Shown here in pieces: positions 34,259 to 43,124 of a stretch of 64,000 nt of DNA; within the stretch, counting starts at the first letter, position 1; every line of letters starts with the position of its first letter. The position numbers were made by a program, and so were the translations under genes. The stretch lies in contig NZ_CAKE01000022.1 in the NCBI RefSeq assembly GCF_000296835.1, forward strand, positions 62,001-126,000, written 5' to 3'. Below the pieces are notes generated by a model. The model did no database searches, was not told where the DNA came from, and was given only the letters and a program-made list of their open reading frames with translations. Origin of the DNA: Lactobacillus hominis DSM 23910 = CRBIP 24.179 (GTDB taxonomy: Bacteria; Bacillota; Bacilli; Lactobacillales; Lactobacillaceae).

Positions 34259-35101
34259 ATGCATAATATTTTAGAATATTTAAATTCGTCGAAATTAAAA
34301 GGCACATCTAAAAAAATCGCCGATTATTGTTTGGATCATACAGAATCTTTTTTAGAACATGATGCAAATACATTAGGTAAATTAACCAATACAAGTGCAG
34401 CCTCAATTATTAGGTTCTGCAAACAACTTGGCTTTAAAGGATTAACCGATTTTAGGTTAAAGCTCGCTAAAACAACAGGTAGGGTTGAAGATAAGATTGA
34501 TCCTTTGGTTACAAGTAGCGATGAGCCGAAAGATATTTTACAAAAATTATTAATTAATTCTCGCCAAAATACTGAATTAACAGCATCTTCAATTAAATTG
34601 GACGCGTTAAATCAAGCTGTTAAAATTATCAAAAAAGCAGATCAAATTATAATTGGTGGTGTGGCAGCGTCAGGATTAGCGGCTATGGATTTGTATTATA
34701 AATTTATCCGTGCAGGGAGAAAAACATTTTTTAGCCAAGATGCGCATATTGCTCTAGAAAGAATATCATCTTCGACTAAAAAAGATGTTGCGATTATGTT
34801 TTCATATAGCGGATTGACCAAAGAAATTATCTTGGGAGCAAAAACCGCCAAAAAGAACTGTACTCCCGTTATTGCGATTACTAGAAATGAGACTTCTCCT
34901 TTGTCTAAAATTGCGGATATAGTTATAGCTTTGCCTACAAAAGAAAAATTATTGAGAGTAGGAGCAATTGATTCACTTTTTTCTGAAATTTTTATTTCGA
35001 GCTTGCTATATTTGGCAACAGTGAATAAAGATTTAGATTATCTAGAAAAAGAAATGCGAGATACAGAAGCCTTAACTACGCAATTAAAAGTTGGTGAATA
35101 A
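34259..35101 (+). CDS. murR: MurR/RpiR-family regulator of the muropeptide cluster
   Basis: About 280 residues: N-terminal RpiR helix-turn-helix (1-75, ANTLGKLTNTSAASIIRFCK) and a C-terminal SIS sugar-phosphate-binding domain (about 120-260, with IGGVAASGLAAMD and IMFSYSGLTKE). By position and fold it should sense MurNAc-6-P or a related ester. I use ATG 34259 (GAAAG upstream); the frame is open 25 codons further but over a region without binding site. It points towards the serine hydrolase gene and away from the kinases. The gene name is by context. Confidence 0.8.
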   Translation: MHNILEYLNSSKLKGTSKKIADYCLDHTESFLEHDANTLGKLTNTSAASIIRFCKQLGFKGLTDFRLKLAKTTGRVEDKIDPLVTSSDEPKDILQKLLINSRQNTELTASSIKLDALNQAVKIIKKADQIIIGGVAASGLAAMDLYYKFIRAGRKTFFSQDAHIALERISSSTKKDVAIMFSYSGLTKEIILGAKTAKKNCTPVIAITRNETSPLSKIADIVIALPTKEKLLRVGAIDSLFSEIFISSLLYLATVNKDLDYLEKEMRDTEALTTQLKVGE

Positions 35102-35114
35102 TTATTTTATTATA

Positions 35115-36155
35115 TTACTTTGATTCGTCGATAGTTGGAAGCAATTCTGGCTTTTCAAAAAACAAACCAATGGCTAAACGTCTAATATTTAGCCATTTTT
35201 TGTTTGCTCTTGTGGGATTGACTCGATTTGTTAAACAAATATAATAGCTATTATTATCAAAATCTAAAGCAATAGAAGTACCTGTAAAGCCAGTGTGCCA
35301 AAGCGTATGACTATTCTTATCCCAGCGTTTCCAGCCTAAGGTGCGTCCTAAAAAGTTATAGTTAAATAAAGATTCAATATATTCAGCAGGGATAATATTT
35401 TTGCCATTATAAGTACCTTTGTTAAGATACATTGCGCAGAATTTTTTTAAATCATCTAATGTCGAAAAAAGTCCAGCATTTCCGGAAACGCCGCTTAATT
35501 TTCCCGCTGTTTCATCGTGAACTTTTCCGCAAAGAGTGCCTCTAGTTGGCGTTTGTTCAGTAGGAACGAAGTTAGAAACATCATAAGTTTTATCTAAACA
35601 ATAGCCTGTATGAGTTAAATTTAACGGCTTTAAAAGATGTTCAGCAATACTTTTATCTAAAGACATCCGATCGATTTTTTCAATGATAAGACCTAACAAA
35701 ATAAAGTTAATGTCGGAATAGATCATATTTGTTCCAGTTTTATAGACTAGATTTTGATGCTTGATAGCGTAAAGTACGTCTTCTTTGTCGCGATAAGAGG
35801 ATACATTTTCAAGATCTGCTGGAAGGCCAGAATTATGTAATAAAAGGTTTTTAATAGTGATCTTTGAATAAGGCGTATCTGGCAGAATTGAAGATACTGT
35901 AGTTGTTAGAATTATTTTATTTTCACTTAAAAGCTGCAAAATTCTGGTTGTAGTAGCAATTACTTTAGTTAATGAGGCTAAATCATAGATGCAGCCTGAG
36001 TTTATTTTGCTTTGGTGAGCGTAATTTTTAAAACCTAAGTATACAGTTTCATTTTCTGGAGATTTAATATTATTTAAGCAGTATGAAACTCCAGGAGTAG
36101 CTTTTTCTTTAATAGCATTTTGCATTAAAGCATAAATTTCAATATTATTTTTCAT
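35115..36155 (-). CDS. Cytosolic serine hydrolase of the class C beta-lactamase family, AmiE-like candidate
   Basis: About 346 residues without signal peptide. Motifs: SLTK (S61, K64) nucleophile and base, YSDIN and HTG near residue 290. Most relatives in peptidoglycan salvage loci, such as Bacillus subtilis AmiE/YbbE, are N-acetylmuramyl-L-alanine amidases. Following the EIIC gene in the same direction and inside a mur cluster, an amidase on imported muropeptides is the best guess; esterase or D-aminopeptidase are alternatives. GGAG lies eight bases before ATG 36155, just after a hairpin at 36171-36207. Confidence 0.75.
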   Translation of the reverse strand: MKNNIEIYALMQNAIKEKATPGVSYCLNNIKSPENETVYLGFKNYAHQSKINSGCIYDLASLTKVIATTTRILQLLSENKIILTTTVSSILPDTPYSKITIKNLLLHNSGLPADLENVSSYRDKEDVLYAIKHQNLVYKTGTNMIYSDINFILLGLIIEKIDRMSLDKSIAEHLLKPLNLTHTGYCLDKTYDVSNFVPTEQTPTRGTLCGKVHDETAGKLSGVSGNAGLFSTLDDLKKFCAMYLNKGTYNGKNIIPAEYIESLFNYNFLGRTLGWKRWDKNSHTLWHTGFTGTSIALDFDNNSYYICLTNRVNPTRANKKWLNIRRLAIGLFFEKPELLPTIDESK

Positions 36156-36170
36156 TTTTAAACTCCACAC

Positions 36171-36207
36171 AAAAGCCTATTTTAGTATCTGGCTAAAATA
36201 GGCTTTT
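36171..36207 (-). terminator. Intra-operon terminator or attenuator
   Basis: AAAAGCCTATTTTAG pairs with CTAAAATAGGCTTTT between the EIIC and serine hydrolase genes. The hydrolase's ribosome binding site starts right after the stem. Confidence 0.75.
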
Positions 36208-36224
36208 ATAATAAATAATTTAAT

Positions 36225-37655
36225 CTATTCTGTTTGTCTTATTGGATGAAACAGATTCTTAATAGATAATTTCTTTGCAAAAGTTGTATTTTCAACAACT
36301 GATTTGCTTTCTTTGTCGTTAAAACTAATCGTTTCTGCATTAGTACTTGCATTATCTGAAGTTTGAGTAGTTGTAGCATTCTTAGCTTCTTTTTCTAACT
36401 GCTTCTTGTCCCAAACCTTGAAGAATGGGTAGTAGATGACTATTGAAATGACGATATTAATTAATGATAATACTGCCGCTCTCCAGTCAAATCCAGTTGC
36501 CATATAAGCACCAATCGGTCCAGGTAAAGTCCATGGAACTAAGGCTATTGTTCTAGAAACTAAGTGCAAAACAGTCGCGAAGTAAGTTAAGGCACCAGTG
36601 ATCATCGGTGTAATGATAAATGGAATAGCAAAGTATGGGTTTAAAACAATTGGCAAACCAAAGATAATAGGTTCATTAATGTTAAAGATACTTGGAATAA
36701 TAACTGCTTTACCTAAAGTTTTGCCAAATGATGATTTAGATGCAAAAGCAAGTAAAATACATAACCCTAATATTGTACCAGAACCACCAATGTAAACGAA
36801 CCATTGGAAGAACTGTTCAGTCATAAATCTAGGTGCGTTAGCTGCACTAACTCCATGAGCAATAGCAACCATGTTTGCATCTAGGTTCTTGTACCAATAT
36901 GGATAAATTGGTGTTGATGTAATAGCACCATGAATACCAAATAACCAAAATAGTGAGTTGAAGAATGGTGGGACAATAGCTGAAATAAAGTTGTCTTTAC
37001 CAAAGTTTGATAATGGTGATAAGAGAGCTAATAATCCTGCGTTTAAGTCAAAGTGTAGTAACTCTTTAATTATCCATGCAATAAGAATAATAACTGAAGC
37101 AGGAATTAATGATACGAATGAATTTGAGACTGCAGGTGGAACACCATCTGGCATTTTGATAACCAAATTCTTTTCTTTAAACCATCTAATAATTTCAACG
37201 GAAACCATTGAAACAACCATCGCTGTAAACAAACCTTGTGCACCAAAGTTCGTTGATGGAAGAACAGTACCTGCAACCATGCCAGATAACTTAGCTGCTT
37301 TAGCAGTCAATGTACCAGGACTAACAGCCAAAATAAAGAAAGCCATAGTGGCAACTGTAGCAGACGAATTTCTATCAAGCTTATAATGTTCTGCTAAGGC
37401 TGCAGCCATTGCATAACAAGAATATAAAGCCATCATGCCTATTGAAAAGGTAACAGGCACCTGCAGAGCTGGTAGATATGGTGTAATAAACTTTTTCCAA
37501 CTATCTACTGGAAACTGCGAAATAATAGTGAAAAATGACCCAACAATTGCGACAGGAATAATAACTGCCATACCATCTCGGATTGCTACAAAATAACGGT
37601 TACCCGCTAGTTTTGACATTTTCGAGGTGATTTTTGCGGCATTAAATTTCGCCAT
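36225..37655 (-). CDS. PTS EIIC, cellobiose/lichenan family, candidate muropeptide transporter
   Basis: A 476-residue membrane permease component with about 10 helices and the family stretch FNINEPIIFGLPIVLNP. The polar C-terminal tail (about 415-476) carries no EIIB motif, and no EIIA or EIIB gene is in the window. AGGAGGG precedes the start. It diverges from the kinase-mupG-murQ operon and shares its control region, so the imported sugar is probably a MurNAc- or GlcNAc-containing disaccharide, phosphorylated on entry. The MurP proteins known from Bacillus are of the glucose class; this is a different branch. Confidence 0.83.
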   Translation of the reverse strand: MAKFNAAKITSKMSKLAGNRYFVAIRDGMAVIIPVAIVGSFFTIISQFPVDSWKKFITPYLPALQVPVTFSIGMMALYSCYAMAAALAEHYKLDRNSSATVATMAFFILAVSPGTLTAKAAKLSGMVAGTVLPSTNFGAQGLFTAMVVSMVSVEIIRWFKEKNLVIKMPDGVPPAVSNSFVSLIPASVIILIAWIIKELLHFDLNAGLLALLSPLSNFGKDNFISAIVPPFFNSLFWLFGIHGAITSTPIYPYWYKNLDANMVAIAHGVSAANAPRFMTEQFFQWFVYIGGSGTILGLCILLAFASKSSFGKTLGKAVIIPSIFNINEPIIFGLPIVLNPYFAIPFIITPMITGALTYFATVLHLVSRTIALVPWTLPGPIGAYMATGFDWRAAVLSLINIVISIVIYYPFFKVWDKKQLEKEAKNATTTQTSDNASTNAETISFNDKESKSVVENTTFAKKLSIKNLFHPIRQTE

Positions 37656-37746
37656 CTTAAATCCCTCCTATAATTTAAATAAAATATCCCTCATAAATGA
37701 ATACGGTATCATTTATAAGTTAAGAATAGCACTTTTAAGTCTTTAA

Positions 37747-37836
37747 TGAAATATTTTTTTATATTTAGTCGATAAATAACACTTGTATATTGTTAAAATG
37801 AAATATTTTTTCAAAAACTATTGAAAGCTATTTCAA
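37747..37836. promoter_or_regulatory. Divergent control region with TGAAA/TTTCA dyads
   Basis: TGAAATATTTTTTTA (37747-37761), TGAAATATTTTTTCA (37799-37813) and TTGAAAGCTATTTCAA (37821-37836) lie between the EIIC gene and the mur operon. They resemble the dyad before murR. The last also fits a catabolite (cre) site with one mismatch (TGAAAGCTATTTCA), so MurR, CcpA or both may bind. Confidence 0.55.
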
Positions 37837-37894
37837 AAAAGCATACGATGAAATCGCATATAGTAACTATATTAAATAGAAAAGGAGGCAATGT

Positions 37895-38443
37895 ATGACA
37901 TATAGGATTGGAATTGATAGTGGTGGCACACATATCACAGCAATTGCTTATGCAGATAAAAAAGAAATCGCTACTGCGCAAAGCGGTCCAGGAAATATCT
38001 TTTTGAATCCTGATCAAACAGTTCAAAATTTAGTATCTGTAGTAAAAGACATTGTAAATACGCTTCCTAATGATAAATGCGAATGTATTTTGATAGGAAT
38101 CGCGGGATTAGAAACATTAAAAGATCCGTTTGATAGAAAAGAAATTGCAGGTTTTTCAAAAGAAATTGGTAAATTAGCCGAGGAAAATAATGGAGATGCA
38201 ATTAAAGTATTAAAGCATCAGGGTAATTTGTTGGCTGATGAAATTATTGGATTGATTGCGCGTTGCAAAAATAATGATGAAACAGCTAACAATTTAGCTT
38301 TATCTGGATCGGTTTTGGTTAACAATACGTTGATTAAAAATATTATTGAAAATAGAGTTCAAGAAGAATTTCCTGATATTAAAGTTACAGTTTCTAAATC
38401 TAGCAACACCGATGCCGTAAATTATTTTAAGAAAGAAGAGTAA
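37895..38443 (+). pseudogene. BadF/NagK-type N-acetylsugar kinase with in-frame internal deletion
   Basis: 182 residues instead of about 300. The N-terminal third of an ASKHA kinase is present (GIDSGGTHITAIAYAD, then LIGIAGLETLKDPF), and the text jumps at once to the C-terminal part (DRKEIAGFSKEIGKLAEENN, then LALSGSVLVNN). The central section with the GTGS phosphate loop and GDxGSG is missing, about 110 residues. The frame is kept and the next gene starts 5 bp later. AAAGGAGG precedes the ATG. Kinase activity is very unlikely. Intact relatives phosphorylate GlcNAc or MurNAc. Confidence 0.8.
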
Positions 38444-38448
38444 TTGCA

Positions 38449-39540
38449 ATGACTATGAGACATTTAGGTCTATCGATTTATCCAGACCACAGTAAATTTG
38501 AAGATAATGCTCATTATTTAGACTTGGGCCATAAGTATGGATTCAAAAGAATTTTTATGAGCATGCTGGAAGTTCAGGGTACAGTTGAGCAAACTAAAGA
38601 AAACTATAAAAAGATAATTTCTTATGGAAATAAACTCGGTTATCAAACTTTTCTAGATGTATCGCCACGTATTTTGAATAAGCTTGGCGTTGATTATCAT
38701 GATTTATCATTCTTTCATGATATTGGGGCGACTGGTCTTAGATTAGATCAAGCCTTTGATGGAGCTACCGAAGCCTTAATGTCGTATAACCCATATGGTT
38801 TAATTATTGAATTGAATATGAGTAATAATGTTGACTATCTTAATAACGTTATTTCTTATCAAGCAAATACGCCATTTATTTATGGATGTCACAATTTTTA
38901 TCCGCAAAAAGGCACTGCACTGCCTTATGACTTCTTTATGGAATGCTCTAAGAGATTTAGAAAATTTAATATTCATTCAGCAGCCTTTGTTTCAAGTAGT
39001 GTAGGAAAAATGGGACCATGGAACGTAACAGATGGCTTGCCAACTTTAGAAGAAGATAGATATTTACCGATTCAAGTTCAAGCAAAGCAATTATGGGCTA
39101 CTAACATGATTGATGACGTGATTATCGGAAATGCATATGCATCAGAAGATGAATTGCGTGCTTTATCATTAGTAAACCCTTATCAGTTAGTTTTGCATGT
39201 TGACTATGTAAAAGACGTTAATGACATTGAAAAGACGATTGTCGAAAAGCCACAACATTTTCGTCGCGGAGATATGAATAGCATTGTGATTAGATCTACT
39301 ATGCCACGTGTAACTTATAAAGATATTCCAAATACTCCCCATGATAATGAGCAAGAGTTTAAACGTGGGGATGTGTTAATTGGAAATGATGGTTTTGGAA
39401 TTTATAAAAATGAATTGCAAATAGTTTTGAAGCCTCATACTGAATCTCGAAAAAATAAAGTGGGATCAATTGCTAAAGATGAATTGTTCTTGCTTGATTT
39501 CATTAAGCCTTGGACTAAGTTTAAATTAACTTCTGAATAA
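38449..39540 (+). CDS. mupG: DUF871/MupG family 6-phospho-N-acetylmuramidase
   Basis: A 363-residue cytosolic protein with a TIM-barrel N-terminal domain (HLGLSIYPDHS start, then FDGATEALMSYNPYG, IIELNMSNN, CHNFYPQKGT) and a C-terminal cyclophilin-like domain (from about 250). Family members such as Staphylococcus aureus MupG split MurNAc-6-P-GlcNAc into MurNAc-6-P and GlcNAc. The setting with EIIC, MurQ and MurR supports that. No strong ribosome binding site is seen; it starts 5 bp after the kinase remnant and may depend on its translation, which could explain why the remnant's frame is kept. Confidence 0.87.
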   Translation: MTMRHLGLSIYPDHSKFEDNAHYLDLGHKYGFKRIFMSMLEVQGTVEQTKENYKKIISYGNKLGYQTFLDVSPRILNKLGVDYHDLSFFHDIGATGLRLDQAFDGATEALMSYNPYGLIIELNMSNNVDYLNNVISYQANTPFIYGCHNFYPQKGTALPYDFFMECSKRFRKFNIHSAAFVSSSVGKMGPWNVTDGLPTLEEDRYLPIQVQAKQLWATNMIDDVIIGNAYASEDELRALSLVNPYQLVLHVDYVKDVNDIEKTIVEKPQHFRRGDMNSIVIRSTMPRVTYKDIPNTPHDNEQEFKRGDVLIGNDGFGIYKNELQIVLKPHTESRKNKVGSIAKDELFLLDFIKPWTKFKLTSE

Positions 39541-39542
39541 TC

Positions 39543-40316
39543 ATGAGTGAAATATTAACGACGACTTTTTATTCATCATATTTAAAACTGGATTGGAATT
39601 ATGATTTATATCTACCTGATGGATTTTCAACAAATAAAAAATATAATTTAATCCTTATGTTTCATGGCTTATATGGAAATCACACAAACTTTTTAGATAG
39701 AAATAGAATTGATTCGCAGCCGATCTTAGATCAGTTAATTGAAAAAACAAATAAGCCAGTATTGGTGGCCTTTGTGGATGGCTTTAATAGTTTTTATATC
39801 GATTCGTTAATTGGAATGAAAATGGAATCTGCGATCATTGATGAACTAATTCCATATTTGAGAGGTCAATATAATCTTAGTCAAATAAGTATCGGTGGAA
39901 TATCGATGGGGGGTTATGGGGCTAGTCGATTGGCCTTAAAATATCCTGAGCAATTTAGGGATGCAATGCTGATTTCGCCAGCAGTATGGCAAATAAATGA
40001 TGTTCCAGATGTCATTTATAAATCGATTCATGCTTTTCAAGATAATAAGGAAAATTGGAATAATGATGTATATCGAAAGCTTTTTCCAACTTCATATTTA
40101 AGTCAGGAAAATAGAAAAGTTAATTTCTTTATTGAAAGCAGTCAATTAGATGAGATAGTACCGATTAATTCTGTAAATCGCTTTATCAACCAGTTAAAGA
40201 AAAATAATAATAATTTAGTAGTAACTGAGGATGAATATGGAGGACACAATTGGAATTATTGGCAAAAAGCTATCAAGCAAGGGTATGGATGGCTAATAAA
40301 TAATTTACCTGCTTAA
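39543..40316 (+). CDS. Esterase D-like alpha/beta hydrolase
   Basis: A 257-residue serine esterase with HGLYGNH (oxyanion region), nucleophile S121 in GISMGGYG and a catalytic histidine in YGGHNWNYW. It is of the tributyrin esterase/S-formylglutathione hydrolase family and has no signal peptide. It starts 2 bp after mupG. Within a muropeptide operon it might remove O-acetyl groups from imported sugars; this is a guess. Small-ester hydrolysis is what the family shows. Confidence 0.8.
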   Translation: MSEILTTTFYSSYLKLDWNYDLYLPDGFSTNKKYNLILMFHGLYGNHTNFLDRNRIDSQPILDQLIEKTNKPVLVAFVDGFNSFYIDSLIGMKMESAIIDELIPYLRGQYNLSQISIGGISMGGYGASRLALKYPEQFRDAMLISPAVWQINDVPDVIYKSIHAFQDNKENWNNDVYRKLFPTSYLSQENRKVNFFIESSQLDEIVPINSVNRFINQLKKNNNNLVVTEDEYGGHNWNYWQKAIKQGYGWLINNLPA

Positions 40317-40338
40317 AGTAATTTAAGGAGACTTAAGA

Positions 40339-41403
40339 ATGACTTTATTAATTAAGGATATTAGTTGCACAATAAAAACTGTTCCACTGAAACGTCCTTT
40401 TATCACAGCACTGCATGAAGTAGATAGTATACAAGCGGTGCAAGTTAAAGTGCTTTTGAGTGATGGAACAATCGGAATAGGTGCAGCTACACCTAATGAA
40501 AAAGTAACTGGAGATAATTTACAGACGACACAAGAGGTTATTTCTTCAGTAATTAGACCAGCATTAATTAACGAAGATTTTCTAAATTGGAATCAATTAA
40601 TTTTTAAATTGAAAAAATGCATTGTTCATAATCCTGCTGCCAAAGCAGCAGTAGAAATTGCGCTGTATCAAGCTAAAGCTAATGAAAATAAACAATCTTT
40701 AGTTAATCTTTTAGGCGCTGATCCAGGCAAAGTAAGTACCGACTATACGATTAGCATTGGTTCAGATGAACAAATGGTTTCTGAAGCCCAAAATTTAGTA
40801 AAGCAAGGATTTACATCATTAAAAATCAAACTAGGGACGCATTCTATTTATGAAGATATAAATACTGTAGAAAAAATTGCTCAAGCAGTTGGTCCAAATG
40901 TTTCTTTGAGAATAGACTGCAATCAGGGATGGAATAAAAAGCAAACGCTTCTAGCAAGTTCGAAGTGGTCAGAAAAACAACTAAATATTGATTTTATCGA
41001 ACAACCTATAAAAAAAGATTTAATTTGGGATCTTGCCTATCTTACTCAGCACTCGCTTATTCCGATTATGGTTGACGAAAGCGTCGAGTCTTTTGAAGAT
41101 GCAATAAAAATAATAAATGCGCATGCCTGTGACTATATAAATATTAAGTTAATGAAAACTGGTGGATTATCCGATGCAGTTAAAATTAATGATCTAGCTC
41201 ATGCTTGTGGAATTAAAACAATGGTTGGCTGCATGATTGAACCGGTTGAAAGTATTGCAGCAGCGGTAGCTTTTGCAGTGGCAAATAAAAATGTGGCATT
41301 TGTCGATTTAGATTCAATTTTTATGGCAGTTAAAGATCCAGATTTAGATAAATATTTGAAGATTTCTGGAAATCAAATTTCGTTGAAGCAAGAAAATGAA
41401 TAA
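40339..41403 (+). CDS. Dipeptide epimerase (L-Ala-D/L-Glu epimerase, enolase superfamily)
   Basis: A 354-residue enolase-superfamily enzyme of the muconate-lactonising group. The KxK base pair (SLKIKLG), metal ligands D, E and D (RIDCNQGW, FIEQPI, MVDES) and the second lysine (KLMKTGG) are present, and the C-terminal DLDS matches Ala-Glu epimerases such as YkfB and YcjG. It should convert L-Ala-D-Glu from peptidoglycan to L-Ala-L-Glu for normal peptidases. AAGGAG precedes the start, and its 3' end overlaps the next gene by 8 bp. Its presence shows the cluster handles peptide as well as sugar. Confidence 0.88.
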   Translation: MTLLIKDISCTIKTVPLKRPFITALHEVDSIQAVQVKVLLSDGTIGIGAATPNEKVTGDNLQTTQEVISSVIRPALINEDFLNWNQLIFKLKKCIVHNPAAKAAVEIALYQAKANENKQSLVNLLGADPGKVSTDYTISIGSDEQMVSEAQNLVKQGFTSLKIKLGTHSIYEDINTVEKIAQAVGPNVSLRIDCNQGWNKKQTLLASSKWSEKQLNIDFIEQPIKKDLIWDLAYLTQHSLIPIMVDESVESFEDAIKIINAHACDYINIKLMKTGGLSDAVKINDLAHACGIKTMVGCMIEPVESIAAAVAFAVANKNVAFVDLDSIFMAVKDPDLDKYLKISGNQISLKQENE

Positions 41404-42130
41404 AATTGATGAAATTGAAAAGCTAACTCAAAATAATCCCTGGCGTACTGCAATTTTAATTAAAGAAAATGGACAACTCAGTTATAGTAGTCCAGATATT
41501 GATTATGAATTTAAAGCAGCTTCATTAATAAAATTGGGAATTGCTTTATATATTGCAGAAAAAAAGAATGATACATTAAATGATTTTATTTATTTGAAAG
41601 AATCAGAAATAGTTGGTGGCGCAGGAGTCATTAATAGATTGCATATTCAAAAATGGCATATCTGTGATTTAATTGATTTAATGCTATGTCTTTCTGATAA
41701 TACTGCAACTAATGCATTGCTTGATTATTACGACATCGATTGCATTAATAGCTTTTTACAAGAAAACTTTAAAGGTATTCAATTAAAGCGATACTTAATG
41801 CAAAAAAGCAGTGAAGAAAACTTAACCTCAGTTGTTGCAATTATGGAAGTTTTTGAAAGACTTTTAAGTACAAGTAATACCACTTCGAAAGTTATAGTAA
41901 GGGCACTTGCTCATCAAAGCGTACGAAATAAATTAGTTGCGTTCAGTAATCCTGAGTTTAAAACTTTTAATAAAACTGGAGAGCTAGAGCAAGAACAACA
42001 TGATATTGCGAGATTTGAAAAGGATAGTAAGCAAATTGATTGTTGCGTAATGACGCATTTTGAAACTTTTGATGAATATCAACAGATAATAAAAATGATG
42101 CAAAAAATAGGAAAGTTGTTAACTGAGTAA
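41396..42130 (+). CDS. Cytosolic class A beta-lactamase-fold hydrolase
   Basis: A 244-residue protein with the serine beta-lactamase/PBP motifs SLIK (S43, K46), SDN (in LCLSDNTATN) and KTG (FNKTGELE). It has no signal peptide, so it is not a secreted lactamase; the operon setting suggests a carboxypeptidase, amidase or esterase acting on imported muropeptides. It overlaps the epimerase gene by 8 bp. The class A glutamate of the omega loop is not obvious, which also argues against drug resistance. Function not known. Confidence 0.75.
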   Translation: MNKIDEIEKLTQNNPWRTAILIKENGQLSYSSPDIDYEFKAASLIKLGIALYIAEKKNDTLNDFIYLKESEIVGGAGVINRLHIQKWHICDLIDLMLCLSDNTATNALLDYYDIDCINSFLQENFKGIQLKRYLMQKSSEENLTSVVAIMEVFERLLSTSNTTSKVIVRALAHQSVRNKLVAFSNPEFKTFNKTGELEQEQHDIARFEKDSKQIDCCVMTHFETFDEYQQIIKMMQKIGKLLTE

Positions 42131-42153
42131 AGTAGTTAGGACGAAGAAAAATT

Positions 42154-43044
42154 ATGGCAATTGAAGATTTAACTACGGAGCAAAGAAACCCCGCGACAAT
42201 GCACATCGATACGATGTCGACGCTCGACATGGTCAAAACTATCAATCACGAAGATGAAAAAATCGCTCAAGCTGTAGGAAAACAAAGTACGCAAATTGCT
42301 AAGGCAATCGATATGGCGGCTGCAAATTATCATAAAGGCGGCAGACTCATTTATATTGGAGCCGGCACTAGTGGCCGGTTAGGCGTGTTAGATGCAGTTG
42401 AATTAGTTCCAACTTATGGTATAAAGCCGCAGCGTGCTGTGGGCCTAATTGCAGGCGGTGAACGTGCTATGTATTTGGCAGTTGAAGGCGCTGAAGATTC
42501 ACAAGAATTAGCACAAAAAGATTTGAAGAAATTAAATTTAAATGCTAACGATATTGTGATTGGACTTGCTGCAAGTGGGCGCACACCTTACGTAATTGGC
42601 GGCTTAAAGTATGCTGGTCAAGTTGGTAGTGTTACTATTTCTGTAGCGTGTGTAGAAAATAGTGAGATTGGTAAATATGCACAAGTTCCAATTGAAGCAG
42701 TTGTGGGACCTGAAGTTGTAACAGGGTCTACTAGAATGAAAGCTGGAACTGCTCAAAAGATGATTCTGAATATGATTTCTACAGGGGTCATGATTAAGCA
42801 GGGGAAAGTGTATGAAAATGTCATGATTGATGTGCAACCAACTAATGAAAAGCTTGTAGATAGAAGCGAACGAATTATTGTTAGTTGTACACATGTGGAT
42901 AAAGATAAGGCACATGAAATTCTGAAAAAAGCACACATGAATGTTTCACTGGCAATTGTGATGGCAAAAACTGGCTATGATGTGGATAAAGCTCAAGAAA
43001 TATTAAAAGAAAATCATGGCAATGTCAGCCAAGTTTTGAACTAA
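42154..43044 (+). CDS. murQ: N-acetylmuramic acid 6-phosphate etherase
   Basis: A 296-residue cytosolic lyase that removes D-lactate from MurNAc-6-P to give GlcNAc-6-P. It has the SIS domain (IGAGTSGRLGVLDAVE at about 65-80), the signature GPEVVTGSTRMKAGTAQK and a C-terminal UBA-like helical part. Length is standard. It ends the salvage operon before a strong terminator. Its product feeds NagA (not in the window) and NagB (next gene, opposite strand). D-lactate released here would be the D isomer; lox at 31306 is probably L-specific. Confidence 0.95.
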   Translation: MAIEDLTTEQRNPATMHIDTMSTLDMVKTINHEDEKIAQAVGKQSTQIAKAIDMAAANYHKGGRLIYIGAGTSGRLGVLDAVELVPTYGIKPQRAVGLIAGGERAMYLAVEGAEDSQELAQKDLKKLNLNANDIVIGLAASGRTPYVIGGLKYAGQVGSVTISVACVENSEIGKYAQVPIEAVVGPEVVTGSTRMKAGTAQKMILNMISTGVMIKQGKVYENVMIDVQPTNEKLVDRSERIIVSCTHVDKDKAHEILKKAHMNVSLAIVMAKTGYDVDKAQEILKENHGNVSQVLN

Positions 43045-43065
43045 AGCCAAAATCTAGATACTAAA

Positions 43066-43104
43066 AAAACAGTAAATCGATCAACAGTTTCGATTTACTG
43101 TTTT
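43066..43104. terminator. Bidirectional terminator
   Basis: AAAACAGTAAATCGA pairs with TCGATTTACTGTTTT between converging murQ and nagB. Confidence 0.9.
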
Positions 43105-43124
43105 AATTTGGCTAAATTTACCTT

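Noticed and set aside
41396-42130. Antibiotic-resistance beta-lactamase
   Set aside because: No signal peptide, operon position between epimerase and murQ, and no clear class A omega-loop glutamate.
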